A stretch of DNA of 64,000 bases from Thuidium tamariscinum (lineage: Eukaryota > Streptophyta > Bryopsida > Hypnales > Thuidiaceae), in NCBI GenBank assembly GCA_947034885.2, contig OX344754.2, forward strand, positions 26,595,369 through 26,659,368, written 5' to 3'. Positions 45,441 through 57,239 of this stretch are shown here, in pieces. Positions within the stretch are counted from its first letter, which is position 1, and each line of letters starts with the position of its first letter. Position numbers and translations under genes: made by a program. The notes under the pieces are model-generated. The model did not search any database, had not been told where the DNA came from, and saw only the letters and a list, made by a program, of their open reading frames with translations.

Positions 45441-47025
45441 GGGGGGATTGGGGGGTAATTAATTTCAATGAATGAATTAATTAATTAAAATCTAGGGGGA
45501 CTCTAGCGGTTAATAAAAAAAATTAAAATTAAAATAATTTTTTTGTCATTCTATTCCTTAAAGACTATGTGGCCTCTCTTGTGAGTGGATAGTGAAGTAT
45601 ACATAGAAATGTATTACTAACAAAAATTTATTGACAAATACATATTTCAATAGTTGTAGGGCAACCTTGTCCTTAATCTTTTACAAATGCAAGTTCACTA
45701 CATTACATGAACCACCTTCTATTTTTGTTTGCATCCAAAGTCAACATGCTAAAAAAATGAAGGCAAAGTAACTACTACATTAGATGAAATTTGACTTCTT
45801 AAAGGGCCGTTTCTAGCCAATTTCCCCTATTGTTCCCCCTACAAGGAAGGAACGGCCGATAGTAGTCAACTGTTATAAATACCAAAAATAAAAATAAAAT
45901 TTGGGCAACTGAAATTTTTTTTTAAATTTAAAAAAAATCAAATGAAATTTGACATGGTTGTTGCCCAACCACATCATCTTTTTGTTGTTCTATAGTTCCC
46001 ACAATTCTCCATTGCACTAGATTTTGTACTCTTCTTTACATTGGCATCTCTTCTAATGCTTGAGATTTCATATAAAAAACACTACAATAGATTTGTGACA
46101 ATCATTGCACAAATTAATACTAAGAGCTACAACTAAAACAAGAACAAAAATATGGAAAGCAGAAAATGAAATTTACTAAGCTCTAATACAAGCTTCAAGT
46201 GTAATCTACAAATGCTATTTTGGATGCAAGGCACTATTGCATGATCACTCTACACACTTGTAACCATCCTCTAAGGCCATGTTGAGACCTTTGTAGATCT
46301 CTTGCAAAAAGATTTCCAAATAGTGCCTCGTACCATTTATCTTTAGGCAATAGATGCTTCAACAACCAATACAAACAAAAGAGGGTTTGGTGTTTTTAAA
46401 AGTATTAGAGAACAAATTCTTCCTCCTCTGTTTACACATTGGGAACTTATAGATGAAACTTTTGTCAAGCCAATGTCACATTATCACTACCTCCTATTTT
46501 GTTGTGCCTTCCACCAAATCTCACCACAAGTAGCACATCTTCTATAGATTCTCCAATGTCAAAGACCTACTAAGGTCCAACTCTAAACCCTACACACCCA
46601 AAAATATAAATCAACTCTAAAACACGGGTAAAGATTGGTGCACCTAGATTGCAAAATTCAAAATTTTTCAAAGAAAAAAAAATTAACAACATCCTATTTG
46701 ATCCTAAATCTTTTTGATAATAGACAAAGATGTAATTGAACAAAATCCAAGAGTAACATCATTCAAAATCTTTGTGCCAAGTTTCACTAGTTCACTACTA
46801 AATACTAATTGACCAACGTTCCATGAAGGTGTTGTTGTAGATGAAGTAGCCTCTCTAAACACCAATTCAAATTGTTCTCAACAATCCTAAATTCAGTAGG
46901 AATACTCTTGATTGCAAGCCCACTAGTACAATAATAAAGATGACACAATCTTAATTGTAATCTTTAGCTGAGTGAGAAAAAATAGGAATATGAAACCATG
47001 TGCACTAAGAAAATCATAGAATATA
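45440..47025. other. AT-rich DNA, no gene seen
   Basis: No RNA gene, coding region or full transposon was recognised. Confidence 0.4.
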
Positions 47026-47778
47026 GGTGATTGTAAGAAACGCTTCACATTTTTGTCTCAAAAATGTAGTTTTTACTTTTTAGCCATAAGACTGGCTACA
47101 CTGTGCAATTCTACTAATATTGCGCATCAGCACTGCGCTTATAAATCTCAACCGTCAGATTAGGGCACCTACAGATTTAGACCATCTATTAGTACTATGT
47201 AGTACTGTAGAGTGTAGACTACTACAATGTACCACAGAGGCCTTTTGTAGCAAAAAAGAGGACTATGGACCTTTTCATTTTTAGTAATTCAAATTTTATT
47301 TTTTTAATTATTTTAAGAAATCAATTTTTTTAGACAAGATTGTACTCACATTGCAATAAAAAATATTTCTAGGAAATTTTTTCTCTCTTCATAGCCTTTG
47401 CACATAGGAAGGTTACTTTGACCCCACGTGTGCAATAGATATGTTGCTAATTTCATAAAAACTCATTGTCAATCCTTGTAATGTTAGTAGACCTCCAACT
47501 TGTCCAATTTGCAGCTTCAAATTCAGATTTTTGGATAAAAAATAGGACTAAAATCCCCCCCAAATGGCCGAAGTAGACATCCAATTAGGGGCAGTGTAAA
47601 AATAGTAAACTAAATTTAAAAATTTTGAAAAAATTACTCAACATTTAAAACTTTTGTGTGCACCTTCATTTCAGATTTCAAACCAAATAAACAAAATATG
47701 TAAAAGTTATGTATTAAAAACTACCTATTGGAGGTCAAGGGGACAAAAAATAGGACAAGTGTTTCTTGCAATCACCCC
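47026..47778. mobile_element. GGGTCATTGCAAG MITE family, diverged copy
   Basis: Starts GGTGATTGTAAGAAACGC, ends CAAGTGTTTCTTGCAATCACCCC. Length and internal blocks fit the family. No clear duplication. Confidence 0.65.
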
Positions 47779-47779
47779 T

Positions 47780-48935
47780 ACATTCAAAGTGCAATACACA
47801 CTAGTGAAATCCTAATGCCGTAGAAGAAGCCATTGTTCAAGTCCTCCACCTAAAAACAAAAAATTGAATGTCCCTCCATGGGCTTCATTCAAAACTAGAC
47901 AAAAAGGTTGCCAACTGTTTACCAAATTAGATCACATGGTTATAATTAAATTAAACCTATTAAACAAGTTAGTATGGATTTCATGTTTGAGTTGGAATTT
48001 TTTTCTATTGAAAAAAGAAATAGAATAATTAATTAATTAAATAGGACCCTATTCTATATAATCATCCTAGATACATTTTACTAGTGCTATAGTAGATCTA
48101 AAGAAGGTATAAACTTTTGCTCCAACAAATTAAAATAATAAATTGACCCTATTTTTTTAATTTTACATAAATTTTTAAGAATTTTCATGATTTCCTTCCA
48201 AAATGCTAAAGCATCAATACAGAAATTAATGTTGTCAATACAATACTAAAGTCATACAATTAATATTATTGGTGGGATTTTCTAAGAAGATAATTAAAGA
48301 ATACAAGAACTTAATGATATAAAAAAGATAGGAGGTTTGATTGTTGATAGTTGCCCTCTCCTTGAAAAAAATTCATATTGTTAATTCTTAAAATGACTTT
48401 TGACTTTTCAATGCCCAAAACTATAAAGATTGATTGAAAAAATCATACCTTTTGATTCGTTTCAATGTCTATACTACTATTATATTATAACCTATGTAAC
48501 ACAAAATGAATTTTTTTTCATGAATTAAAGATGGGAGAAAGCACTTGCATGCCTTTTTGCCTTGGTATTGTAAGCTGATTCTTCACATCTTTAATATACT
48601 TTATTATGTGGATGTACCACCTTGCTTATTTTGAAAGATTGGTGACTATGTAAAACTTCTTTATACAATGAAACTTACAAAATTCACACACATGTTGTGC
48701 AAATTTTGCAAATCATTTACAATATTTTTTAAGTGGGCTCTTAAGATCCAAGCCTTCCTTGAATTTAGAACCAACTACACTAAATAGTATATTTAGTGTT
48801 AGCAACACCCTTTACAAACTATGACACTAAATATCATTAAGCCTACTAAAGTAAGTAACATTAAATCTCATTTCTAACACTAAAAATATTCTACGGTAAA
48901 TCTGAAATCTGAAGAGGTTTACATTTAGTGTTAGA
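47780..48935. other. AT-rich DNA, no gene seen
   Basis: No credible feature beyond scattered TTAGTGTTAG motifs near 48780-48935. Confidence 0.35.
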
Positions 48936-48940
48936 ACAAA

Positions 48941-49243
48941 AGTTCCCAAATGATGGGAACATTGGAAACTCTATGCTGATGTTGTCGAGCGATTGCCATG
49001 TCAGGTAATTAATTTTTAATATTTTTATTAATTATTAAATATTTTAATTAATTATTAAATATTTTAATTTTTTTTAAATTAAAAAAAAAATCTTGATTTT
49101 TAATACATTCTTAAGTTTTTTGGAAATTTAATCTAAATTTTTTTTTTTCAAAATTCAAAAATTTAGACTAATAGGGAGCTAGTCTGCAGCATTGGGAATA
49201 GTTTCAGGGAATTGTTTGAAATTGGCCCAAAAATCCTCTCATG
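48941..49243 (-). mobile_element. ATAAGAGGATTTT-terminus MITE, copy 2
   Basis: Aligns with the inverse of 30108-30442 (gatgttgtcgagcgattgcc, then the AT core, then the ttcaaaattcaaaaattya block). It ends GGCCCAAAAATCCTCTCATG. The left terminus is lost or diverged. Confidence 0.65.
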
Positions 49244-49579
49244 TTTAACACTACACTAATTCCTCTAAAGTTAACATCATATTCATTAATTTGGTAGATG
49301 AAGGACCTCCCAAAATAATATTATCCATTAGCAAGGCCAAAAAATCATCTATAGTTGTATTCAATTTAGTTTGAATGGATCTCATTTCATTAGTTAGAAA
49401 TTGTAATTTCCATTAAAATGGTAGTTTAAAGTCGTGGAAATATAGCATCCCCAATATTAATTTCGTGTTTCTATTCAAATGTAGAATATTTCATACCAAT
49501 TAGTACCTACTGAATGTTGGGCTTCACCTATTAATATGTGAATCTTTCCTTTTGGTAGTCACCCTATTTAGTTAAAGTA

Positions 49580-49650
49580 TATTGCAGGAAGCGATTTAAG
49601 AGACTGACTGTTGTATGATTGGAGGTCCGGGTTTGAATCCTGTTGACCTC
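49580..49650 (+). other. Possible tRNA-derived SINE head (A and B boxes)
   Basis: AGCGATTTAAGAG resembles an A box and GGTCCGGGTTTGAATCC a B box, with about 37 bp between them. GGAGGTC/GACCTCC brackets the B-box arm. A full cloverleaf with an acceptor stem was not found, so this is more likely a Pol III retroelement than a tRNA gene. Confidence 0.35.
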
Positions 49651-50577
49651 CATCTTATTAAGCTGTAGGTGCTATCCTGATACTGAGCTAGACTAAGGTT
49701 GTATTTAGAACTCGGACTCAATTGTTGGTAATTTTTTATATCTTAAGTGAATGTATTTAGACATGATAAATGAGTTCTGCAAATTATAATTGACAATAAA
49801 ACTTATAAAATAAGGCTTCAAAGGTTTTACAAATGGAAAGTGGAAATTTCATCATTATATAGAGTGAAAATAGTATTTTCTTCTATAATTCAATAACTGT
49901 ACTCTAAAACCTTTGTTAATAGCACAGAAAACACCTATCACCATTATTTAAGAATAAGTAAAATAATTATCTCAAAAATTCTAAAACGTTTCATCAATAT
50001 TAGAAAGGGATATGCCTATAAAAGAAGCTTATTGAAGATCCAAACTTGATATTGATGAAATGTATTGATATTAATGGAATTGTATAATACCTGGATTCGC
50101 TCATAATTAAGGCACGAGTAGTAGTCTATTGTCCGCGATAATATAGGTGCTGCGCTTTGCGCCCCAGTGACTTGGGCTCGCTACGCCTGATTTTCAGACC
50201 AATGTCCATCACCGCCGGTGAGTTCTATCTCCCAAAACCAGAATGATTATCCCTGTTCAATGGGTTTACATTCATCCCTGGATATGGCAGAAAAAAAAAG
50301 CTGTCGAATTTTAATAATTAGCACGAAATGGTCCATATTTTTTTTCTAGCCGGGCCATTGATGGACTATTATTTCATGATAAAACGTTAGAAAATCCCTA
50401 TGTATTTCGAAATACTACGACCTTCTTTGATCATGTCATGCTTTTTTTCCCAATGCGGAGTTTTGTTCCACACAGCACTTTTCTCGTTTCTGAATATAAT
50501 AAAGCGCATGGCGTTGAGGTCGAAGACCCCCGAGTGAAGCGCTAAGGCTTCCGGGCTAAAATATTTGCTGCGAAAAG

Positions 50578-50904
50578 TTAAAAACCATTTTTTTCGCTTT
50601 CTTGGGGTGCAAAGCTAATCAAGAGCTTGCTACTACGTCCTCCTACGCTTCTCTTCTTATCATGTAAAAGGAAGGCATAACAGCCTGCTATTTCTGAATC
50701 AGATAGGGGACAGTGCTTATATTCGTTTCCACCTGAAATTAAAAAAAAAGCAGCTCGGTAGACGGTAAGACCCCGTGCACCTTTACTATAGCTTTGCAGT
50801 GACAACCTTGATTGAATGTGTAGGATAGGTGGGAGGTGGTGATGTTGCATGTCACCATCAATCTTGAAATACCACTTTTTCATCCAAGGATGTCTAACTG
50901 CCAA
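50578..50904 (-). CDS. Unassigned ORF in the mitochondrial insertion (108 aa)
   Basis: A 108-residue frame without a domain I recognise (contains HPWMKKWYFKIDGD and GGRSSKLLISFAPQESEK). Its setting in transferred mitochondrial DNA suggests an organellar ORF or gene fragment that is not expressed from the nucleus. It could be an intron-encoded or intergenic frame. Confidence 0.3.
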   Translation of the reverse strand: MAVRHPWMKKWYFKIDGDMQHHHLPPILHIQSRLSLQSYSKGARGLTVYRAAFFLISGGNEYKHCPLSDSEIAGCYAFLLHDKKRSVGGRSSKLLISFAPQESEKNGF

Positions 50905-51361
50905 AACAGAGGCGGGACACTACATGGTGGTTAGTTCACTTCATAATATTGTCCTACTTGGCGCTTACTGTGGATTGGGCACCTTTATTCTTCATTCCCA
51001 TTTGGTTGACCTGCGCGTAAATTTGTGGTCACTTCGGGATTCAACTGCCATTAGTTGAATATGACGGGTGCGGCTCGACAATCTACCATAGCCGGTGGCA
51101 TACTATCTTAAGAAGCAGTATTAACATGGCGGGCTTGCCTTCTAGTCGGGTCATTTACTGGAGCAGGTGCATTCAAGCTTGACGACGAAGGTTTATGCAT
51201 TTTGTGCATATTTTTTCAAAAAAGAAAAAAATAAAGAACATCTAATGGAAAAAAAGAGGCCATTTTGTGTTGAGATGTCGTTTAGTCTTTTGTCCCCATT
51301 ACTTTGGGTAATCTGCTCCCTCGTGCAGGCTCTGTAATATCCGCCCATAGGGTTTTTTTTT

Positions 51362-51590
51362 CCACTTAAAGGAAAGTCTTTTCGTAATGGATGACCCTCA
51401 AAACCATAATTTGTTTATATACGGCGTAAATCGGGATGATTAGAAAAATAAACACAGAACATATCCCAAACTTCTTACTCCCACCAGCCGACTGACGGAA
51501 ATATATTGACTACCGAACAAATTGGAGTTATTTTGTCCACACTAGTTTGTGTACGAATGCATGAGTTATATTGAATACATAGAGTCAAAA
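51362..51590 (-). pseudogene. nad9: nad9 exon fragment (NADH dehydrogenase subunit 9)
   Basis: The minus strand reads YNSCIRTQTSVDKITPICSV, then VNIFPSVGWWE*EVWDMF, then FSNHPDLRRI*TNYGFEG, then HPLRKDFPLSG. This is the conserved C-terminal half of mitochondrial NAD9, a peripheral subunit of complex I. Two stops replace residues that are Arg and Leu in WEREVWDMF and RRILTDYGFEG. The frame is otherwise kept. It is preceded by a group II intron 3' end, so it is a genomic (not cDNA-derived) copy. Non-functional in the nucleus. Confidence 0.85.
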
Positions 51591-51649
51591 ATTCCATCGT
51601 AGAGCCGCAGTTTCCCTACGCATTCTCTCAATATAATAAAGTGCTCTCT

Positions 51650-51683
51650 GAATCGTGCGAGATAGTTACCCATCACACGGTTC
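51650..51683 (-). ncRNA. Group II intron domain V, upstream of nad9 exon
   Basis: The 34-nt hairpin has arms GAACCGTGTGA and TCGCACGATTC around a GGGTAAC loop, the canonical domain V shape. A domain VI-like hairpin (CGTAGGGAAACTGCGGCTCTACG region) follows before the nad9 exon. The 5' part of the intron is missing, being joined directly to cox3. Confidence 0.75.
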
Positions 51684-51698
51684 TCCAACTCAAATTCC

Positions 51699-51824
51699 AC
51701 TTCCCATAAAAGAGTGCATATACATAACACCACCGATGGTGCTTGCCAAAGCTCCCAATGAACTCAAAAGAGGCCATGGACTTGGATCTACTAAATGATA
51801 AGGATGCTTTTGAGAGACACTCAT
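51699..51824 (-). pseudogene. cox3: cox3 5' fragment (cytochrome c oxidase subunit 3)
   Basis: ATG 51824 begins [20 protein letters not shown] and continues through [17 protein letters not shown], the N-terminus of mitochondrial COX3. After 42 codons it breaks off into intron sequence of nad9. It starts 19 bp after the cox2 stop, which suggests the donor had cox2-cox3 in tandem. Confidence 0.92.
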
Positions 51825-51843
51825 AACTCGTCCTATTTGCTTT

Positions 51844-51903
51844 TTAGTCTAATTTATTTGATATCCAAGAAACATAATCATCTAAAGAAACAGATTCTAC
51901 AAC
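51844..51903 (-). pseudogene. cox2: cox2 last exon (cytochrome c oxidase subunit 2)
   Basis: [19 protein letters not shown] and TAA match the C-terminus of plant mitochondrial COX2 (family form [20 protein letters not shown]). The exon starts exactly at VVE, the known site of the cox2 group II intron near codon 231. The preceding minus-strand bases (GGCTCCCATACTGTTCGGAG region, 51904-51990) look like that intron's 3' end. Confidence 0.8.
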
Positions 51904-52667
51904 AATAGATAGGGGTCAGGAAAAGCCCCTGCCCTCCGAACAGTATGGGAGCCTTTCAGCTCGAAAAATCCCACCACCTCTATTTTTATTTGTTGTTCCG
52001 CCTCGCGCTTTTTGGCGGTTGCAGCACACAGTAATTTCTTTTATAAAATAGAAAATTTGTTTGCTTTTCCATTCTTCGACCACTAAAATGTAAAGTAGGA
52101 CTTAAGTCGTCTGCTCCGGCATACGTCAAAAAAATCTATATTTTTGTATTTACCTTTTCTTCTTTTCGCTCTATATTTATTATTGGCTTTACGAAGGACT
52201 TTAGTCCCAGAAAACCTTAGCTTTTTTTTTTATAATATAAAAACTAGTTTCTAGTTTTTATAAAAACTATTATAATTATTTATTAAAGCCAATTACAACT
52301 AAATGAATTTGAGCCTAGGGTTCTATTCACTGAAACATCATTTAACAAAGGTAATATACCATTTTCTGTTCCTTACTAAAAAATTTCCATTAAAATTGCT
52401 TTACTAGAACTCAATCCATTTCAGATACAATATTTTTGCTATAATGGAATTTAGTAGTTCTTACACTTCAGTCATTTTTTTAAAGAAGTAGATATATGAA
52501 CACTAATACAAACCTAAATTATTTGACTGTGAACACAGTGAAATTGTCATCATCCTCTTCAAATTAGAAAACGAAATTTCTAACAATGGATAGAGCCAAA
52601 CTAAATTCTTTAAAAAAAAAATTAAGCCCTCCAAAGTGTAAACCGAGCACATTGTACAATAGGGGTT

Positions 52668-53601
52668 TTAACCCCTAAAGGACCAACATGCCTTTTTTGG
52701 CAACATAGCGATTTTGGGCAGGTACGTGTGGCTACAGATTTCCATATTTTGGAACCAAAATTTAATAGAAGGTGTGGACAAGGAGTATCTTCAAAGCCCA
52801 ACAATTTTCGTGACTTTTGACTACATGGTTGAAAAGTTATTGCATAAAATGTTGTTTGTTTCTCAACTCGGGCAGTTTGGGCAGATCAGAAAAAATCACT
52901 TTTTTTGGAAATAAAAATTTGAAATTGGTTTTATAGATTTATATATACATGTAAAGCTTTGAATCATTCCATTTGGATTAATGAGTCAAAAGTTATGAAG
53001 GATTTTAGTTTGCGGGTAGTTATGGATTCTCTTCTCTAAAATAAACTTTGAAGTCCTTTATTTTACTCAATTTTCAATATTTTTGAAAAAAAATAAAAAA
53101 AATAGGGTGTAGATTGTTTATTACAACATTTAAACCATTGGGATTGGCATTTTTCAATTCAATAAATAAATTGTTACCATTTTTGTATTTTGAATCATTC
53201 TCTACTTCTTTCTTCTTACTATTTTTTTTGTACATGTTGTACAATTCCAAATGATATGAAAATTTTCAAGCATGTAGAAAACTTGAATTGGAAAATAAAT
53301 CCAAAGAGTTGCAACCATTTCGGACATTTTTGCATACAAATGTGACCTTCTGAAGTGCAGCTGCCCGGATTTTCGCAGTGGAAAAAAAATGATTTTTGTA
53401 ACTTCAAACACTAATATCTTGCAATCTACATGGCGGAAATTTCTGAAATTTTTTCTACATCTTCCCAAACTAGTGCACTAAGAGATCTTATGGTTACATG
53501 TGTCAAAAAACGTTTTTTTTCTGAAATTTGGTAGCTCTCCTAGAAATGACAGTTTTGGAGTAGTTTGGGTGGAAACATAGTTGCGGTCCTTTAGGGGTTA
53601 A
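52668..53601 (+). mobile_element. Variant piggyBac-like MITE, complete copy
   Basis: Bounded by TTAACCCCTAAAGGACCAAC and GGTCCTTTAGGGGTTAA. The interior differs from copies 1-5 but matches 31930-33793. It abuts the DUF7869 element to the right. Confidence 0.75.
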
Positions 53602-53639
53602 GTCTTCATTTAAACTAAGAAAGTCTTATATATTGAGGA

Positions 53640-53955
53640 CGACTGAACCTAAATTGCAGAGATGAAGAAACACATTCCATTTAAGCGGAATGCACTAAAA
53701 AGAATAAAAATAAAATCTATTCTAAGAACGAACTCCCATTAATCAATTACCGTAGATAAAATCATGGCGGCTTTATGAAACGAAAACTAGCACTTAAATA
53801 GCCTTTTAGGTCGACTCAACCTAAATCGCATCCTCTTCCAGAATATAACCAAAAAATGCACTGTTGTTTAGTTGGAATCAATCTAACTTGATTCCACCTC
53901 TAAGAAACAAGTGTATACAAGTTGCAATTTAGGTTGACTCAACCTAAATCGTAAT
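53640..53955. repeat. Left palindromic repeats of the DUF7869 element
   Basis: TTTTAGGTCGACTCAACCTA at about 53805 and ATTTAGGTTGACTCAACCTA at about 53928, plus a half-site (GAACCTAAATTGC) at about 53647. The same motif flanks the other side of the gene. Confidence 0.7.
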
Positions 53956-54324
53956 TCTTCACTGAATAAAAAATTGATCCATTAATTTATGGATTCAATC
54001 AAAACAACATCTCCATCAAGCACTCATACATCAAATGCAAGAATTCGTTGGAAATACCAAGCAGTCAATGAAAACCTGCAATAAAGATTGCATTCGCTAC
54101 AAAAATATTTTTTATTAAAAGTACTTAGAAAAACCAAAGCAAATGAACTAACACCTTATGCAAAGGTTTGATAGAAACCAATATGCAACGAAAGACAATT
54201 TCTAGCAAAGACAAATCAACACCAAATCCAATCCAAACCAACTGCTGTAATAATAACATTCGACGGCATATATGATGCAACTTAGACACTACCACAGGAA
54301 GTAGGTCTTCATAACTATAACACC

Positions 54325-57169
54325 TCAAGTGAACATTTCAAGGCTCCGGTTTATCACTTCAATTTGAATAGCCGGAATCTTCAACAAGCACTGTCGAGTA
54401 TCTTTTTTGATTTGAGACTTCCATGCTGTCATCAAAGCATTAGTATGCTCCCAAATTGGAGGGTCATTTATATCCACCTTCCAACGCAGACCTCTTGCAC
54501 TATCCCAACCAGTATAGTAGTCTTGCACATTCTGGTCTCTTGATGTCAGACGGAAGTACTGGATGAGCACACAATTTGGATGCTCTGGGTTGCAATCCGG
54601 ATTAGACAATGCCCTTGCAATCCAAACTGGCCATGTATCACCATCTGTAGGACGAACTGCTACAAAATAACCTTCAAAGAGATCATGACCAACCCTGAAA
54701 GATGGTTGTGGACGACCACGCAAAGGCCCAACATAAGCATCGTCCTCCCCGAACTCCTCTAGTTCATCACCATCTTCTCCTAATTGATCAGCTTCAATAG
54801 CTTCAACTCTAGTACTTGGCCAGAAACCGTCCTTCAAAAACATGGATGGAAGTAGTGGTTCTTGCAAAGCATTCTTCACATCACGCCAATAGTGTACCAC
54901 ATGCTCATAGTGCCTCCGACTCTCTCCTGTGACATCTGCATTGCACAAGTTCTCCCAATACTTCACGAAGCCTCCAATGCCTTTTTCAATGTCCTCCACC
55001 CCTCTCATTGGTTTAGGGTGAACTAGCAATGGCACTCTACGAGGCCACAAACTACGCCCCTCAAAATCTTCCTTCCACAACTTGATACAATGATACCTCT
55101 ACCATCTTCTCCTAACCATTCAAGATTAGTGCAAAGCAATTTGTACTTCATGATTGGAACCCCATTTGAATCCAAGTAGAACTTCACTTGTTGTGGCTTT
55201 GTATGTCCAACAAGGATCTCATCACCATCAACAAATGAACCTGCTATAAATCCCTTGAAGTTTGGCACCTCCTCAATGAGGTGGAGAATAGTTGGAATGG
55301 ATTCCACGTCCATGAACGACTTCATGAGTGCTGGAACTGTTGGGAAGTTCTCCTTCTTCAATAGCATGCTCCATCTCCCAAACAATGCATCGATGTCATC
55401 GTGTGTGTGCCCAACTATCATGAAGTTCACGTAAACCTCTTGGAAAATTTTGTTGGCTACTAGAAGAGACCAAAAACAAAAAACATATCGATTCTTGTTG
55501 TCACCCATGGCATTATCCATCTGTACATTAAGAATCAGAGGCAATGGTGTTCCGAAAACAAAGGTTTGTGGTGGCGGTGGTAGTGCTGCTTCATACATTT
55601 CCGCACCCTTCAAAACCTTTTGAAATAAGTTGGTGGACCTTGACCCCACAAACAACATTCTTGAAGAAGACTTTGGTGGTTCTTCTAAGTCTCGTAACAA
55701 CTTTGCCATGGAGCGGATTGTGTAGTTTGAATAATGGGGAAAGATATCCAAGCCATAATGGGCATACCGGACATTACCATGACCGTGGGCAATCATACCT
55801 GTGACAGAAATTGGCAACTTCACTAAGCCATCGGTGTTTTTACTCTTGTGTGAGAAGACAGGGAAGCCGTCTTGGCATGATCCATCTTGTCGTGCATGAT
55901 CGTGAGACACTCGTGTGGAGAATTAAAAGAGCGATATCGATTAGCGTAATAGTACTCTCTATGAGCACGAGCAATAGCTAGATGTTTGTCCAACATTCGT
56001 GACCACTTCAAAGCGCTGACAGATCTAGCCAATGCGCTCTTCCGCAACTCTTGCAACTAATCACAAGTGGCACACCGAGCAAAATTGTCCCCTGGCTTTC
56101 TTACTTCAAATTCAGAGAACTTCTTCGACCTTATTTTACTCAAATTGGAGAGCGAGATATCTCTCAAGCCGAAGGCAGCATTGCTCTCATTGATTGTTTT
56201 CATCTGACCCTTCCATTGAAAGGTAGATGGAAAAATCATAGAGACAACCTTTTCTCCAGACTTGGTACTTTGTGTTTTATGTGGCATGTGGTTTGCCTCC
56301 TTCTCGAGGATGCACTTCAGTGTAGCAGCTGCCTGCTCATTGTGTCCCCTTGGCTTCAGCAACCCAAAGTTCCCATGGTCCCTTGCTTTGTGTTTGTCGT
56401 TCGCATATCTTTGGTAGCGGTAGAATGTTGCCTCTGGAATTCCAGAAATGAGCATCCACGCCCTCATGCACACATTGATCCCCTCCACGACAACCATTTT
56501 CCTCCCACCCGAGTCACGATGAACGGACCTATGAACTTCCGTCTTCATATGGGCCCTGAACTTGAACGGTGAACGTTGGTACATGCGTTCTCGAAATGCT
56601 CGTATCTTCTCCTTCGGAAATGGCTGAATGCAATTTCTGGTGCAGCAAATTTTGCAGGAGACAACGTTGATGGACTCTTGTATGAGAAGTTCCTTCGCTC
56701 TCAACCCAACTTCACGTGGTGGATTTCGAACAACATTCGTGTACGGTCGAGCAGAAGTCAATGATGGCGGGTTTAGAATATTTGCTTGGAGGCGGTTGAA
56801 ATTATCCCGGGCTTCGTGGTCGCGAAGACTAACACCTCGACAATGCACGTAATCAATTGGCCAGGCCATCAATGAATAGACCCGCTCTTGGGGGATGTCC
56901 TCTTCAGAATGAGTCTTTGAGATGTGAATTGCAACATGGGTGTCCCCGAGAGGGCCATTTGCACCCAAGACGAGATCTGAGGTTACGCTATGATAAGTTC
57001 CTTCCCCAACGAGCGTTCCCTGAATGTTGTACAATGTAACACACATTGTATTCCAAAGTTGTCGAGGTAGTCCTTCGCACTCAGGAATGCCAATATTCAT
57101 TCCCTCAAGAACCTGGAATTCATCGTCTGAAGAGTCCATAGAACCCCCTTGAATGAGCGAGGAAGACAT
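54325..57169 (-). pseudogene. DUF7869-like transposon protein, broken in three places
   Basis: From ATG 57169 (MSSSLIQGGSMDSSDDEFQ) the protein runs about 940 residues. The frame is disrupted by TAG at 56057-56059, a frameshift at about 55823-55910 and another at about 55023-55085. The central part has the DUF7869 hallmark blocks: LTIMHDKMDHAKT, VQMDNAMGDNKNRYVF, then VNFMIVGHTHDDIDALFGRW. This Asp-rich core resembles a DDE/RNase-H-like nuclease. An upstream CCTRNC with distant Cys/His may bind zinc. The C-terminal part has an acidic linker and VLIQYFRLTSRDQNVQDYY. Palindromic repeats on both sides support a mobile element. The shifts could be unrecognised introns, but the in-frame stop argues for decay. 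Confidence 0.7.
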
Positions 57170-57239
57170 TATATCTGAATAAGAACATCAGACTCACTGG
57201 TTAGTTATAATTGAAAAGAGAACAAAGCGAAGAAAAAGT

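Larger units (their letters stand above)
50090..52200 (-). other. Insertion of mitochondrial DNA (NUMT)
   Basis: Base composition rises and mitochondrial genes appear on the minus strand: the cox2 3' exon with the end of its intron, the cox3 5' end, then a group II intron 3' end and a nad9 exon. The pieces are joined unlike any intact gene, and nad9 carries stops. The remainder (50090-51360), with an ORF at 50578-50904, is probably also mitochondrial but I could not assign it. Edges are approximate. Confidence 0.8.

Noticed and set aside
49580-49650. Functional tRNA gene
   Set aside because: A and B boxes are plausible, but no 7-bp acceptor stem or anticodon arm could be built. Kept only as a possible SINE head.
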